Below, one piece after another: positions 35,755-44,734 of a DNA stretch of 64,000 nucleotides. The notes under the pieces are model-generated. The model did no database searches and had not been told where the DNA came from. It saw only the letters and a program-made list of their open reading frames with translations. The DNA comes from Duganella sp. CF517. Lineage in GTDB: Bacteria > Pseudomonadota > Gammaproteobacteria > Burkholderiales > Burkholderiaceae_D. Positions within the stretch are counted from its first letter, which is position 1. Each line of letters opens with the position of its first letter. Position numbers and translations under genes: made by a program. The DNA lies in NCBI RefSeq assembly GCF_900110275.1, contig NZ_FODC01000005.1, positions 372,001 to 436,000 of the forward strand, written 5' to 3'.

Positions 35755-36488
35755 GCGGCACCATCGTCGTCACCATGGCCGGGCGCGGCTCGCGCTTCTA
35801 CCAGGCCGGCTACACCGTGCCCAAGTACGAGATCGTCGCGCACGGCCACAGCCTGTTTTACTGGTCGATGCTCTCGCTCAAGCACTTCATCACGGCGGAC
35901 ACGCGCGTGGTGTTCGTCTGCCTGGCCGAGAACGATTCGGGCGCCTACGTGCGCGCGCAGTGCGCCGCGCTCGGCATCGCCGACGTCCACATCCACGAAC
36001 TGGCCGAATTGACCGACGGCCAGGCCACCAGCGCCCACGTCTCGCGCGCGCTGTGGCGCGCCGACGGCCCGCTGCTGATCTACAACATCGACACCTATGT
36101 CGAGCCGGACGCGCTGCGCCCCGAGGCCATTCCGGCCGGGGCCGACGGCTGGATCCCGTGCTTCCAGGTGCCGGGCGAGCACTGGAGCTTCGTCAAGCTG
36201 GGCGAGGACGGCTGGGCCACCGAGGTGGCCGAAAAGCGCCGCATCTCCGACTACGCCTCGATCGGCCTGTACTGGTTCGCCGCCGGCGCCGACTACGTCG
36301 CCGCCTACGAGCGCTACTTCGCCGACCCGGCGCACCTGGTCGGCGGCGAGCGCTACGTGGCGCCGCTGTACCAGCAACTGTTGCGCGACGGAAAACGCAT
36401 CGCCATCGCCGACCTGGCGCCGCGGCGGGTGCACGTGCTGGGCACGCCGGCCGAACTGGCGGTGTTCGAGGCGGCCACGCCGAACTGA
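35751..36488 (+). CDS. nucleotidyltransferase (sugar- or headgroup-activating)
   Basis: A 245-residue Rossmann-type NTP transferase; ATG 35751 overlaps the HAD stop. The N-terminal signature is VVTMAGRGSRFYQAGYTVPK, the GxGxRF/PK motif of NDP-sugar and LicC-type cytidylyltransferases. The metal aspartate is in LLIYNIDTYVEP, followed by the VPGEHWSFVKL and KRRISDYASIGLYWF segments. With the kinase and phosphatase it makes a three-step activation cassette (phosphorylate, trim, couple to NMP). The exact substrate cannot be read. Confidence 0.85.
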   Translation: MSGTIVVTMAGRGSRFYQAGYTVPKYEIVAHGHSLFYWSMLSLKHFITADTRVVFVCLAENDSGAYVRAQCAALGIADVHIHELAELTDGQATSAHVSRALWRADGPLLIYNIDTYVEPDALRPEAIPAGADGWIPCFQVPGEHWSFVKLGEDGWATEVAEKRRISDYASIGLYWFAAGADYVAAYERYFADPAHLVGGERYVAPLYQQLLRDGKRIAIADLAPRRVHVLGTPAELAVFEAATPN

Positions 36489-36562
36489 GCGTCCCGGCGC
36501 CGGTTGCGGCGCCCGGGCGGGCCGCCGGCCGGGCGCTTTGGCCGGCGGCGGCGCGCCGCGTT

Positions 36563-36568
36563 TATAAT
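36563..36568 (+). promoter_or_regulatory. candidate -10 for trhO
   Basis: TATAAT 32 bases before the trhO ATG, in the 111-base gap after the glycan cassette. No clear -35 is present. The gap is otherwise GC-rich and holds no gene. Confidence 0.35.
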
Positions 36569-36599
36569 ACCGCCTGTTTAATTGATTTCGAGCCGCACC

Positions 36600-37451
36600 A
36601 TGCAAGCTACCGCCCCCGACGCCGCGTACGTCAACATCGCCGCGTACAAATTCATCACTCTTGACGATCTGGACACCTTGCGCGCCGCCTACCAGGCCGT
36701 GTGCGCCGAGCGCCGCCTCAAGGGCACCATCCTGCTGACGCCGGAAGGCATCAATATGTTCCTGTCCGGCCTGCGCGCCGACATCGACGCCTACCTGGCG
36801 TGGGTGCGCGCCGACGCCCGCCTGGCCGACCTGGAGGTCAAGGAAAGCCTGTCGGCCGAACAGTCGCACAAGCGCATGCTGGTCAAGATCAAAAAAGAAA
36901 TCATCACCATGCGCATGCCGCTGATCAAGCCCGAGGAAGGCCGCGCGCCGTTCGTCGACGCCCGCACGCTCAAGCGCTGGCTCGACAACGGCGTCGACGA
37001 CCAGGGCAAGCCGGTGGTCATGGTCGACACCCGCAACGATTTCGAGGTCGACGTCGGCACCTTCGACAACACGGTCGACTACCGCATCGGCAAGTTCACC
37101 GAGTTCCCCGACGTGATCGCCGCGCACAAGGCCGACTTCGACGGCAAGACCGTGGTCACCTTCTGCACCGGCGGCATCCGCTGCGAAAAGGCGGCGATCC
37201 ACATGCAAAACATCGGCTACGACAACGTCTACCAGCTCGAGGGCGGCATCCTGAAGTACTTCGAGGAGGTCGGCGGCGCCCACTACACGGGCGACTGCTT
37301 CGTGTTCGACTACCGCACCGCGCTCAATCCCAAGCTCGAGCCGACCGAGACCGTCCAGTGCTTCGTCTGCCGCGCCGTGGTCACCCCGCGCGAACAACTG
37401 TCGCCGCAATACGTGTACGAGAAGTCGTGCCCGCAATGCCACGGCAAATGA
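36600..37451 (+). CDS. trhO: tRNA uridine(34) hydroxylase, rhodanese-type
   Basis: A 283-residue protein starting at ATG 36600 (a TTG 18 bases earlier is also open). The N-terminal acylphosphatase-like domain ([17 protein letters not shown]) is followed by a rhodanese domain with active-site loop [11 protein letters not shown] and a C-terminal zinc-type cysteine pair set (CFVC ... CPQC). This is the TrhO (YceA) architecture, which forms 5-hydroxyuridine at the wobble base of certain tRNAs. It is a housekeeping gene unrelated to its glycan neighbours and converges with the acyltransferase at 37461. Confidence 0.93.
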   Translation: MQATAPDAAYVNIAAYKFITLDDLDTLRAAYQAVCAERRLKGTILLTPEGINMFLSGLRADIDAYLAWVRADARLADLEVKESLSAEQSHKRMLVKIKKEIITMRMPLIKPEEGRAPFVDARTLKRWLDNGVDDQGKPVVMVDTRNDFEVDVGTFDNTVDYRIGKFTEFPDVIAAHKADFDGKTVVTFCTGGIRCEKAAIHMQNIGYDNVYQLEGGILKYFEEVGGAHYTGDCFVFDYRTALNPKLEPTETVQCFVCRAVVTPREQLSPQYVYEKSCPQCHGK

Positions 37452-37460
37452 GCCGGCCGG

Positions 37461-38576
37461 TCAGCGCGACAACCGGCCCGCCGCCGGCGCGTCCCTGACC
37501 GTGCCGTAGCTGCCGCGCAGCGCCAGGAACGGCAGCTCGATGGTGTGGTAGCTGAGCGTGGCCAGGCCCCACACCAGCGCGTACACCAGCGCCAGCGCCA
37601 GCGCCGCGTCGAGCCAGCCGGTGCCGGTCCAGTGGACCATCCCGAAGCGCTGGGCCAGTATCTGGACCACGCCCATGTGCAGCAGGTAGAACGAAAAGCT
37701 GATTTTTCCGCCATGGGTCAACGCGCGCCCGAACCAGCGCGGCAGCTGTCCGCGCCAGGCCACCCAGGTGACGATGACGCCGGCCCACACCAGGCTCTCG
37801 AGCATCGACCAGCCGATCCAGAACGGCGACTTGGGCGCCGCGCCGAACGGCGCCACGTGCGCCTGCAGCGCGCTGGCGCACACGGCCAGCGCCAGCGCCG
37901 GCGCCAGCAGCCAGCCGGCGCGTTGCGACAACCCCGACTGCCAGCGCGCGAACGCCATCGCCGCCAGCATGCCGATGACGAACTGGTCGAAGCGGCCCAC
38001 CGCCGTGCTGAAATACATCAGCGAACTGTTCGTCGTGGCGCCGTAGGCCATCAGCTTAAAGAACACCATCAGCGCCAGCACCTGGGCCAGATAGCCGGCG
38101 CCGCGCTCCAGCGCGAAGCGGCTCAGCCACGGGAACACCAGGTAGAACATGAACTCCAGCGGGATGCACCACAGGGCGCCGGTGACCACGCTGCGCGAAC
38201 TGGGCGAGTCGCCCAGGTTGGCCGACAGCAGGTACAGGATGTCCTGCGGCTGGAAGCTGTCGCGGTTGAGCGAGAGGGCGACGACGAACATCGTCAGGTA
38301 CAACGGCCCGATGCGCAACAGGCGGTTGCGGATGAAGGGCCGGTAGCTCAGCCGCCGCTGCCACTGGGCGATACGCATGAACAAAAATCCCGACAAGGTG
38401 AAGAACAGCGCCACCCCGGTGTGGCCCTCGTTGACGAGGCCGGCCCAGGCGGTGTCAAGGCCGCCGCCGCCCAGCGCGCGCCACTGGTGCGAGAAATGGA
38501 ACAGGAACACCAGCGTGGCGGCGACGCAGCGCAGCTGGTCGACGCGTTCGATATAGGGCAGATTCAGGGATTTCAT
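37461..38576 (-). CDS. acyltransferase family 3 (OafA/YrhL type)
   Basis: A 371-residue membrane protein with about ten helices. The RX10H motif is present at R16 in QLRCVAATLVFLFHFSH, followed by FFTLSGFLFMR and the VTGALWCIPLEFMFYLVFP segment of the family. Members O-acetylate or otherwise acylate surface polysaccharide or LPS using cytoplasmic acyl-CoA. It has no C-terminal SGNH domain. It diverges from a second, compositionally different acyltransferase. Confidence 0.9.
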   Translation of the reverse strand: MKSLNLPYIERVDQLRCVAATLVFLFHFSHQWRALGGGGLDTAWAGLVNEGHTGVALFFTLSGFLFMRIAQWQRRLSYRPFIRNRLLRIGPLYLTMFVVALSLNRDSFQPQDILYLLSANLGDSPSSRSVVTGALWCIPLEFMFYLVFPWLSRFALERGAGYLAQVLALMVFFKLMAYGATTNSSLMYFSTAVGRFDQFVIGMLAAMAFARWQSGLSQRAGWLLAPALALAVCASALQAHVAPFGAAPKSPFWIGWSMLESLVWAGVIVTWVAWRGQLPRWFGRALTHGGKISFSFYLLHMGVVQILAQRFGMVHWTGTGWLDAALALALVYALVWGLATLSYHTIELPFLALRGSYGTVRDAPAAGRLSR

Positions 38577-38604
38577 CGCCGGCCAATTCCTTTATGGATT
38601 GCAC

Positions 38605-38610
38605 TATAAT
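38605..38610 (+). promoter_or_regulatory. candidate -10 in the acyltransferase divergent gap
   Basis: TATAAT in the 164-base gap 38577-38740. The reverse strand of the same place also gives an AT-rich hexamer, so the element could serve either gene. A second -10-like TACAAT is at 38678-38683. No gene is seen in the gap. Confidence 0.3.
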
Positions 38611-38740
38611 AACCCGCGTTCGAGCGGCCACGCCGGCCTTAAGCACCGCCGTCGTCGCATCGGCATGCTCCCCCGCTTACAATACTTCCTGTTTTGATCA
38701 ATCCAAGCCGCACCTGCTCCATGCAGGCGACGGGAGAGTT

Positions 38741-39838
38741 ATGAATAACAAGTTTATCTTTGCCAACCAGCTGCGTGGCGTGGCCGCCATGCTCGTGGTG
38801 ATGACGCATTATTTCGGCACCTTTTTTGGCGAGCAGGACTTGCTGGCGGCACGCACTTTCTCGCCCAACCTTCAGCTGACGCCAGCGCCATGGGTGCACA
38901 TGTTCGAGCTGCCTTATCAGGGCCCGTTGGGCGTCGCCGTGTTTTTCCTGATCAGCGGCTTCGTTATTCCTTATAGCCTGCAGAAAACCAGCAAGGCTGG
39001 TTTCCTGCTCAACCGCATCTGCCGAATCTACCCCACCTACGCCGCCAGTCTCGGCATCGGCACGCTGGCGATCGTCGCCAGCGCGCACTACTGGGGCCAA
39101 GCGTTCAGCTACGAACCGAAGGTGCTGCTGGCCAACGCCTTGCTGGTGCACAACTTGCTCAATCTCCCCTCGATGGACGCGGTCAACTGGACTTTGTCGA
39201 TCGAAGTCAAATTCTACCTGTTGGCGGCGCTGGGAACTGCGGCCTTCTTCAGCCGCAAGCCGTGGTGGCATCTCGGTTTCCTGGTGTTTGCGGTGTGGGT
39301 CACATGGTATGGCGCCGGCGTTATGCTGACGCTGTTCCTGATGGAACTGAACTACATCCTCTTCATGCTGATCGGTGTACTGTTTCATCAGCATGTCAGC
39401 GAGCGGATCAGCACCCGTGCGCTGGTGTGGCGCGTCTTGCTGTCGACGGCGGTATTCAGCCTGACCTGGTCTCTCGGCCCCCAGCGCAGCCAGTTCCCGA
39501 CTGTGACGGTGTGGTATTACCTGGCGCTGGCGGTGTTTGCGCTGTGCTACGCGCTGCGTTCACGCTTCAGACCGCATCGGCTGCTCGATTTCCTGGCCGA
39601 TATCAGCTATCCGCTGTACTGCGTACACAGCCTGGCCGGCTACTCGCTGCTGAAAATCCTGCTGCACCGCGGCTTGCCGTATGGCGCCGCGGTGTTGGTG
39701 ACGCTGGCCAGTGCCATCCTGCTGGCGTGGCTGCTTCATCTGACCGTGGAGCGCGGCAGCATGCGGCTCGGCCGGAAACTGGCCGACGAATTGACGCGCC
39801 GCCAACCGATGGCCGCCGGCGCACCAGGCAGAAGCTGA
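38741..39838 (+). CDS. acyltransferase family 3, atypical composition
   Basis: A 365-residue membrane acyltransferase; ATG 38741 follows GGGAGAG. The RX10H motif is QLRGVAAMLVVMTHYF, followed by FFLISGFVIPYSL and VNWTLSIEVKFYLLAALG. The coding sequence uses many more A/T third positions (AATAACAAGTTTATC at the start) than the flanking genes, suggesting more recent acquisition. It ends four bases from the convergent tolC-like stop. Like its neighbour it probably acylates a surface glycan; the two are only distantly related. Confidence 0.88.
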   Translation: MNNKFIFANQLRGVAAMLVVMTHYFGTFFGEQDLLAARTFSPNLQLTPAPWVHMFELPYQGPLGVAVFFLISGFVIPYSLQKTSKAGFLLNRICRIYPTYAASLGIGTLAIVASAHYWGQAFSYEPKVLLANALLVHNLLNLPSMDAVNWTLSIEVKFYLLAALGTAAFFSRKPWWHLGFLVFAVWVTWYGAGVMLTLFLMELNYILFMLIGVLFHQHVSERISTRALVWRVLLSTAVFSLTWSLGPQRSQFPTVTVWYYLALAVFALCYALRSRFRPHRLLDFLADISYPLYCVHSLAGYSLLKILLHRGLPYGAAVLVTLASAILLAWLLHLTVERGSMRLGRKLADELTRRQPMAAGAPGRS

Positions 39839-39842
39839 GCAG

Positions 39843-41204
39843 TTAGTGGAAATAGGCGGCGACCTCGCGCACGTCGTTCGGCGACAGCGAGCCGGCGGCC
39901 GCGCGCAGGCGCAGCATGCCCAGCAAGTAGGCGTAGCGCGCCTGCGCCAGGTCGCGCTCGCTGGTATAGAGCTGCTGCTGCGCGTTGAGCAAGTCGAGGT
40001 TGATGCGTACCCCGCCCTTGATGCTCTGGCGCGTGGCCTCCATCAACAGCTGTCCCGAGGCCACCGCCTTGTCGAGCGCGCGGATGCGCGTCACGCTGCT
40101 CAGCACGAGGCTGTATTGCTTGCGCAGCTCGAGCAGCACCCTGTCGGTCTGCACCTGCAGGTCGGCGCGCGATTTTTCCCGCGTCGCCACGGCCTGGCGC
40201 GTGCTGGCGCTGACGGCGCCGCCCTGGTACAGCGGGATCGTCAGCTGGATGCCGATCGCGCGCACCGTGCTGTCCTGGTTGTAGGTGTTGATGGTTTCCG
40301 AACTGCTCTTGCTCAGGCTGGCGACCATGTCCAGCTTCGGCATATGCCCGGCGCGGTTCTTGTTGATTTCCTGGTCGGCCGCCTGCAGCGCGAAGCGGGC
40401 CGCCTGGATGTCCGGATTGTTGGCCAGCGCGATCTCCTTGAGGGCGTCGTAGCCGCCCGCGTCCGGCGGCGCCAGCCGGAATTGCGGCGCCAGCTGGTCC
40501 AGCCCGCGCACCTCTTCGCCCACCAAGGTCGACAGCGTCGCGCGCAGGGTCGTCGCGTTGTCCTCGGCCTCGATCAGCTGGGCCTCGGCCAGGTCCAGCC
40601 GGGCCTGGGTTTCGAGCGTGTCGGTGCGGGTCCCCTCGCCGCCCTTGAACAGGCGGTCGTTGACCTGCTTTTGCTCGAGGTAGGCGTCGCGCTGGATCCG
40701 CGCCAGGCGCACCTGCTCCTCCGCGAACAGGGCGTCGACATAGGCGCCGACCACCCGCAACACCATCTCCTGGGTGCGGCCGCTGAACTGCGCGACGCTA
40801 AAGTCGGATTGGGCCTGGCCCTGCTTGTAGCGGGCCCACGCCTCCATGCTGAACAGCGGTTGGCGCAGCTGCACCACCGCCGACTTGCTGATGTACTCGG
40901 GATGGCTGGTGACCTGCCGGCCGAGCCCGTTCGGCTCGGTGATGTCGGCCCAGTTGCGGTTGGTCGAATAACTGCCCTGCAGCGCCGGCAGCAGCGCCGA
41001 ACGGCCCAGCACGCGGTACTCGGCGCCGGCGTCGCGCTCGGCCACGGCGCCCTGGAAGGTGGGGTCGTTGCGCAACGCGTTTTCATAGGCCTGCGTCAGG
41101 CTCATGGCGTGGGCGCCGCCCTGCAGCAACATCATGGCGGCGGCCACGCGGCACGCCAGTCGCGCCAGCCGCGGCGCGGTCGGGAGGGGACGGTTCACGC
41201 TCAA
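39843..41204 (-). CDS. TolC-family type I secretion outer-membrane protein
   Basis: A 453-residue protein with a signal peptide (cleavage near AHAMSLTQ) and two outer-membrane-efflux repeats typical of TolC: MSLTQAYENALRNDPTFQGA at the mature N-terminus, IQLTIPLYQGGAVSASTRQA in the middle, and RINLDLLNAQQQLYTSERDL near the end. It forms the trans-periplasmic exit duct. Its start overlaps the HlyD stop (ATGA, 41201-41204), so ABC, HlyD and TolC form one leftward operon. Confidence 0.93.
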   Translation of the reverse strand: MSVNRPLPTAPRLARLACRVAAAMMLLQGGAHAMSLTQAYENALRNDPTFQGAVAERDAGAEYRVLGRSALLPALQGSYSTNRNWADITEPNGLGRQVTSHPEYISKSAVVQLRQPLFSMEAWARYKQGQAQSDFSVAQFSGRTQEMVLRVVGAYVDALFAEEQVRLARIQRDAYLEQKQVNDRLFKGGEGTRTDTLETQARLDLAEAQLIEAEDNATTLRATLSTLVGEEVRGLDQLAPQFRLAPPDAGGYDALKEIALANNPDIQAARFALQAADQEINKNRAGHMPKLDMVASLSKSSSETINTYNQDSTVRAIGIQLTIPLYQGGAVSASTRQAVATREKSRADLQVQTDRVLLELRKQYSLVLSSVTRIRALDKAVASGQLLMEATRQSIKGGVRINLDLLNAQQQLYTSERDLAQARYAYLLGMLRLRAAAGSLSPNDVREVAAYFH

Positions 41205-42559
41205 TCCTCCGACATCGACGAGTGGGAGCGGTCGATCACCGGCTTGAGCAGATAACTCATCATGGTGCGTTCGCCGGTCTTGACGAACATCTCGACCGGC
41301 ATGCCGGACTGGATTTGCAGTTTCTTGGCGGCGATCAGCTGCGCGCCGTCCTTGTCGACCTTGGCCCGCACCTTGTAGAAGGCCGCGCCGGTTTTTTCGT
41401 CGACGGTGCGGTCGGCCGAGACCTGGATGATGGTGCCCGGGATGTGCGGCGTGCGGTTGGTGTTAAAGGCGGAGAAGATCAGTTCCACCGGCAGGCCGAC
41501 GTGCACCTTGTCGACCAGGTTGACGGCCAGCTGGCCCTCGACCACCATGGCGTCGTCGCTCGGCACGATCTCCATCAGCTTGGCGCCGGCGCCGACCACG
41601 CCGCCCTTGGTGAACACGTTCTGGCCGACCACCACGCCGTCCACCGGCGACTTGAGCTCGGTGTTGGCGACGTCGAAGTTCTGGCCCGAGATACGGCTCA
41701 TCAACGCTTCCGCCTCGCGCTGGGTGTCGGCCAGCTGGGTGCGCACTTCCTTCTGGTAGTCCGACAGCGCCTGGCTGCGCTTCATCTGCAGCTCCAGCAC
41801 CTGGCTGCGGGCGCGGCCGATATTGCCGACGTCCTCGGACATCGCGCCGCTGATCTGGACGTAGGTGCGGTCGAGGTCGAGCATGCGGTTGCGGGCGATG
41901 TAGCCGTCGGTGGCCAGGCTGCGCATGTTGTCGAGCTGTTCCTTGAGGATGGCCAGCTGCGTCTTCTTGCTGTCGCGCGATTCCTGCAGCCCCTTGAGTT
42001 GCTGGTTCAGGCCGGCGATATTCTCGTCCATCGCCGACAGCTGGCTTTGCAGCGACGCCCGGCGCGACGTGAACAGCTGCTGCTGCAGCGCGTAGTTGGT
42101 TTGCACGCGCGGATCGTTGCGGTCGGCCTCCAGCGCCGGCGGGAAGGCGACCTTGGCCAGCCCGTCGCGTTCGGCCAGCAGGCGCGCCTCGCTCGAACGG
42201 GCGGCGAAGTACTGGGCGCGCGAGGTTTCCACCTGGGCGCTGGCCTGGACGCTGTTGAGGCGCACCAGCAGCTGGCCGGCCTTGACGACGTCGCCGTCGT
42301 GCACCAGGATGTCCTGGATGGTGCCGCCGCCCTGCGTCTGCACCGCCTTGCGGTTGCCCTCCTTGGCGACATAGCCCTGCAGCGGGACGCCCTTGTCGAG
42401 CGGCGCCAGGCTGGCCCACAGCACGAAGCCGCCCATGCCCAGCACCACGATGAGCCAGCCGATGCGGCTGGCCGCGCGGGCGTCGGTGTTGACCGTCAAC
42501 GGCTCGACGTCGTGCGCGATGACCTCGCTGGCCGGTTCTTGTTTGGTGATAATCGCCAT
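41201..42559 (-). CDS. HlyD-family type I secretion adaptor
   Basis: A 452-residue membrane-fusion protein: cytoplasmic tail, one transmembrane helix (about 33-52, IGWLIVVLGMGGFVLWASLA), a lipoyl/biotinyl half-motif (GGTIQDILVHDGDVVKAGQLLVRL), a long coiled coil (~100-270) and the second lipoyl half with VKSPVDGVVVG-type text. The beta-barrel end has AKKLQIQSGMPVEMFVKTGERT. It links the ABC protein to TolC. The six-base gap to the ABC gene indicates co-transcription. Confidence 0.93.
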   Translation of the reverse strand: MAIITKQEPASEVIAHDVEPLTVNTDARAASRIGWLIVVLGMGGFVLWASLAPLDKGVPLQGYVAKEGNRKAVQTQGGGTIQDILVHDGDVVKAGQLLVRLNSVQASAQVETSRAQYFAARSSEARLLAERDGLAKVAFPPALEADRNDPRVQTNYALQQQLFTSRRASLQSQLSAMDENIAGLNQQLKGLQESRDSKKTQLAILKEQLDNMRSLATDGYIARNRMLDLDRTYVQISGAMSEDVGNIGRARSQVLELQMKRSQALSDYQKEVRTQLADTQREAEALMSRISGQNFDVANTELKSPVDGVVVGQNVFTKGGVVGAGAKLMEIVPSDDAMVVEGQLAVNLVDKVHVGLPVELIFSAFNTNRTPHIPGTIIQVSADRTVDEKTGAAFYKVRAKVDKDGAQLIAAKKLQIQSGMPVEMFVKTGERTMMSYLLKPVIDRSHSSMSED

Positions 42560-42565
42560 GTCTGC

Positions 42566-44365
42566 TTATTCCTGTTCGGTGGTGGCGGCGGCCGCAGTTC
42601 CGGCGGCGGCGGCGAGCACGCCCTGCTCCGCCTGCGCCTTGGCCTGGGCCTGCGCCTGTTGCGCCTGCAATTGTTTCTGGTTGGCCTCCTGCAACGCCTT
42701 CAGCACGTCGTTGGTGGGGCCGAAGGCGGCCGTCATGCCGTCGCGCAGCATCAGCAGCTTGTTGGTGGCGCCGATGATGCTGGTGCGGTGGGTGATCAGC
42801 ACCACCGTCTTGCCGCGCTGGCGCATGCCGTGGATGGCCTGCAGCAGCGCCGCCTCGCCGACGTCGTCGAGGTTCGAGTTCGGTTCGTCGAGCACCACCA
42901 GGCCGGGGTCGCCGTACAGCGCGCGCGCCAGGCCGAGGCGCTGGCGCTGGCCGCCGGACAGGCCGGCGCCGCCGTCGCCGAGCGGGGTGTCGTAGCCCTG
43001 CGGCAGGTGCAGCACCATGTCGTGCACGCCGGCGCGCTGGGCCGCCAGCACCACCTGCTCCGGATCGACTTCGCCGAAACGGGCGATGTTGTCGCTGACG
43101 GTGCCGCCGAACAATTCGATGTCCTGCGGCAGGTAGCCGAGGTGCGGGCCCAGTTCGCCCTTGTTCCATTGGAAGATGTCGGCGCCGTCGAGGCGCACCT
43201 TGCCCATCAGCGCCGGCCACACGCCGACCAGCAGGCGCGCCAGCGTCGACTTGCCCGAACCGCTGGGCCCGATCACGCCGAGCACGTCGCCGGGCGCGAT
43301 GCCGAAGGTGATGCCACGCAAGACCGGCGTCTTGCCGCCCGGTGGCGTGGCCGACACGCCCTCGACCATCAGGTTGCCCAGCGGCTTGGGCAGCGCCATG
43401 CCGGCGCCGCGCTCCGGATTGTCCGCCAGCAGCTTGGCCAGGCGGCCATAGGCGGTGCGGGTGCTGGCCCAGCTCTTCCACACGGCGATGACCTGCTGCA
43501 CCGGCGAGAGCGCGCGCCCGACCAGGATCGACGCGGCGATCATCATGCCGGGGGTCATTTTGTTCTCGAGCACCAGCAACGCGCCGAAACCGAGCACCAG
43601 CGACTGCAGCGACACCTGGACGAACTTGGTGGCCGCGCTGACGGTGCCGGACTTCTCGCTGGCGCTGGCCTGCAGTTGCAGGAATTTGCCATGCAGCTTG
43701 AACCAGCGGCGCTGCAGGTTGGGCAGCATGCCCATCGATTCGATGACCTCGGCGTTGCGCAGGTTGTTGGTGGCCAGGTTGGTGGCGGCGATGGCCATCA
43801 TGCTGGCCTGCTGCAGCGGCTCGTGCGAGACGCGCTCGTTGACGTAGGCCAGCACCACCAGGATGGCGGTGCCGCCCAGCGCGAAGAAGCCGAGCGAGGG
43901 CTCGAAGAAAAAGATGACGATCAGGTAGACCGGGAACCACGGCGCGTCGAAGAAGGCGAACAAGGCGTTGCCGGTCAGGAACTGGCGCAGGTTGGTGAGG
44001 TCTTGCAGGGCCTGGCCGGCGTTGCCGCCGGCCTGCTTGAGGTTTTGCTCGAACGCGGCGCTGTAGACCCGCTTATTGAGCGCCATGTCGAAGCGGGCGC
44101 CGACGCGCACCAGCACGAAGCTGCGCACCAGCTCCAGCGAGCTCATCACCAGATAGGCGCCGACGATCATCACGGTCAGCATCAGCAAGGTGATTTCATT
44201 GCGGCTGGCCAGCACGCGGTCGTAGACCTGCAACATGTACAGCGACGGCGCCAGCATCAGCAGGTTGCTGATGGCGCTGAAGACCCCGACGGTGATGAAG
44301 GTACCTTTGAAACCGGCAAGGACTTGCTCGATTTCGTTTTTTGTTTTCAGAAATGTATTTTTCAT
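42566..44365 (-). CDS. type I secretion ABC permease/ATPase (PrtD type)
   Basis: A 599-residue half-transporter; start ATG 44365 (MKNTFLKTKNEIEQVL) is the usual N-terminus for PrtD/RsaD-like proteins, and the longer frame upstream is not needed. There is no C39 peptidase domain. Six membrane helices are followed by the nucleotide-binding domain with Walker A GPSGSGKST, signature LSGGQRQRLGLARAL and Walker B LVVLDEPNSNLD. It exports unfolded proteins with C-terminal signals, most likely the DUF4214/RTX-like protein encoded just upstream. The C-terminus is an alanine/glutamine-rich tail. Confidence 0.93.
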   Translation of the reverse strand: MKNTFLKTKNEIEQVLAGFKGTFITVGVFSAISNLLMLAPSLYMLQVYDRVLASRNEITLLMLTVMIVGAYLVMSSLELVRSFVLVRVGARFDMALNKRVYSAAFEQNLKQAGGNAGQALQDLTNLRQFLTGNALFAFFDAPWFPVYLIVIFFFEPSLGFFALGGTAILVVLAYVNERVSHEPLQQASMMAIAATNLATNNLRNAEVIESMGMLPNLQRRWFKLHGKFLQLQASASEKSGTVSAATKFVQVSLQSLVLGFGALLVLENKMTPGMMIAASILVGRALSPVQQVIAVWKSWASTRTAYGRLAKLLADNPERGAGMALPKPLGNLMVEGVSATPPGGKTPVLRGITFGIAPGDVLGVIGPSGSGKSTLARLLVGVWPALMGKVRLDGADIFQWNKGELGPHLGYLPQDIELFGGTVSDNIARFGEVDPEQVVLAAQRAGVHDMVLHLPQGYDTPLGDGGAGLSGGQRQRLGLARALYGDPGLVVLDEPNSNLDDVGEAALLQAIHGMRQRGKTVVLITHRTSIIGATNKLLMLRDGMTAAFGPTNDVLKALQEANQKQLQAQQAQAQAKAQAEQGVLAAAAGTAAAATTEQE

Positions 44366-44488
44366 GGGGCTTGCACGAGGCAATAGGTAGTACAAACAGC
44401 GGTGTGGCGGGCACGCCGGCGGGCAGTGGCAAGGAAGGGCAGCGCGCGCCGGGGCGGAGCGGCCCGGTGGCCTCGCGACCATCAATTA

Positions 44489-44504
44489 TGTGATCCCTGT
44501 CACA
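44489..44504. promoter_or_regulatory. perfect Crp-type site TGTGA-N6-TCACA
   Basis: TGTGA-TCCCTG-TCACA matches the Crp consensus at every defined base. It lies about 125 bases before the ABC gene start and overlaps a candidate leftward promoter. The Crp-type regulator encoded at 52509 has the matching recognition helix. Confidence 0.6.
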
Positions 44505-44625
44505 ATTTCCGAAGCTTAACACAGTGTTTTTACAATTACCAGCGGCATCGACCGTTTCCCTGGTTAGCATTTGTAAGTGTCGCGCGCGGGCACCAGAGGG
44601 GCGCGCGCGCGCGCCGGGGCGCATG

Positions 44626-44656
44626 AAAAAAAGCCCGCCCCCTTGCGGGGACGGGC
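44626..44656 (-). terminator. rho-independent terminator of the S-layer-like gene
   Basis: On the leftward strand AGCCCGTCCCC pairs with GGGGGCGGGCT around a GCAA loop and is followed by a run of seven T residues. It lies about 80 bases beyond the stop of the 44735-47233 gene and insulates it from the secretion operon. Confidence 0.9.
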
Positions 44657-44734
44657 TTTCATCGGTTCGCGACGGCGCTGTTATTAGTCTGGTTTGACCT
44701 CAACCGACCGCCACAGCGCCAAGCTTGGCCATGA

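Larger units (their letters stand above)
44366..44734. promoter_or_regulatory. intergenic region before the type I secretion operon
   Basis: About 370 bases without a gene. It contains a perfect Crp-type palindrome (44489-44504), an 11-base dyad AACACAGTGTT (44518-44528) and the terminator of the upstream substrate gene (44626-44656). On the leftward strand CATAAT (44490-44485) preceded 17 bases upstream by TTCGGA (44513-44508) is a candidate promoter; the palindrome sits in its spacer and touches the -10. Confidence 0.5.

Noticed and set aside
37452-37500. Hairpin-like GC-rich dyad between trhO and the convergent acyltransferase
   Set aside because: Arms are short and overlap the acyltransferase coding end; no T-run on either strand.
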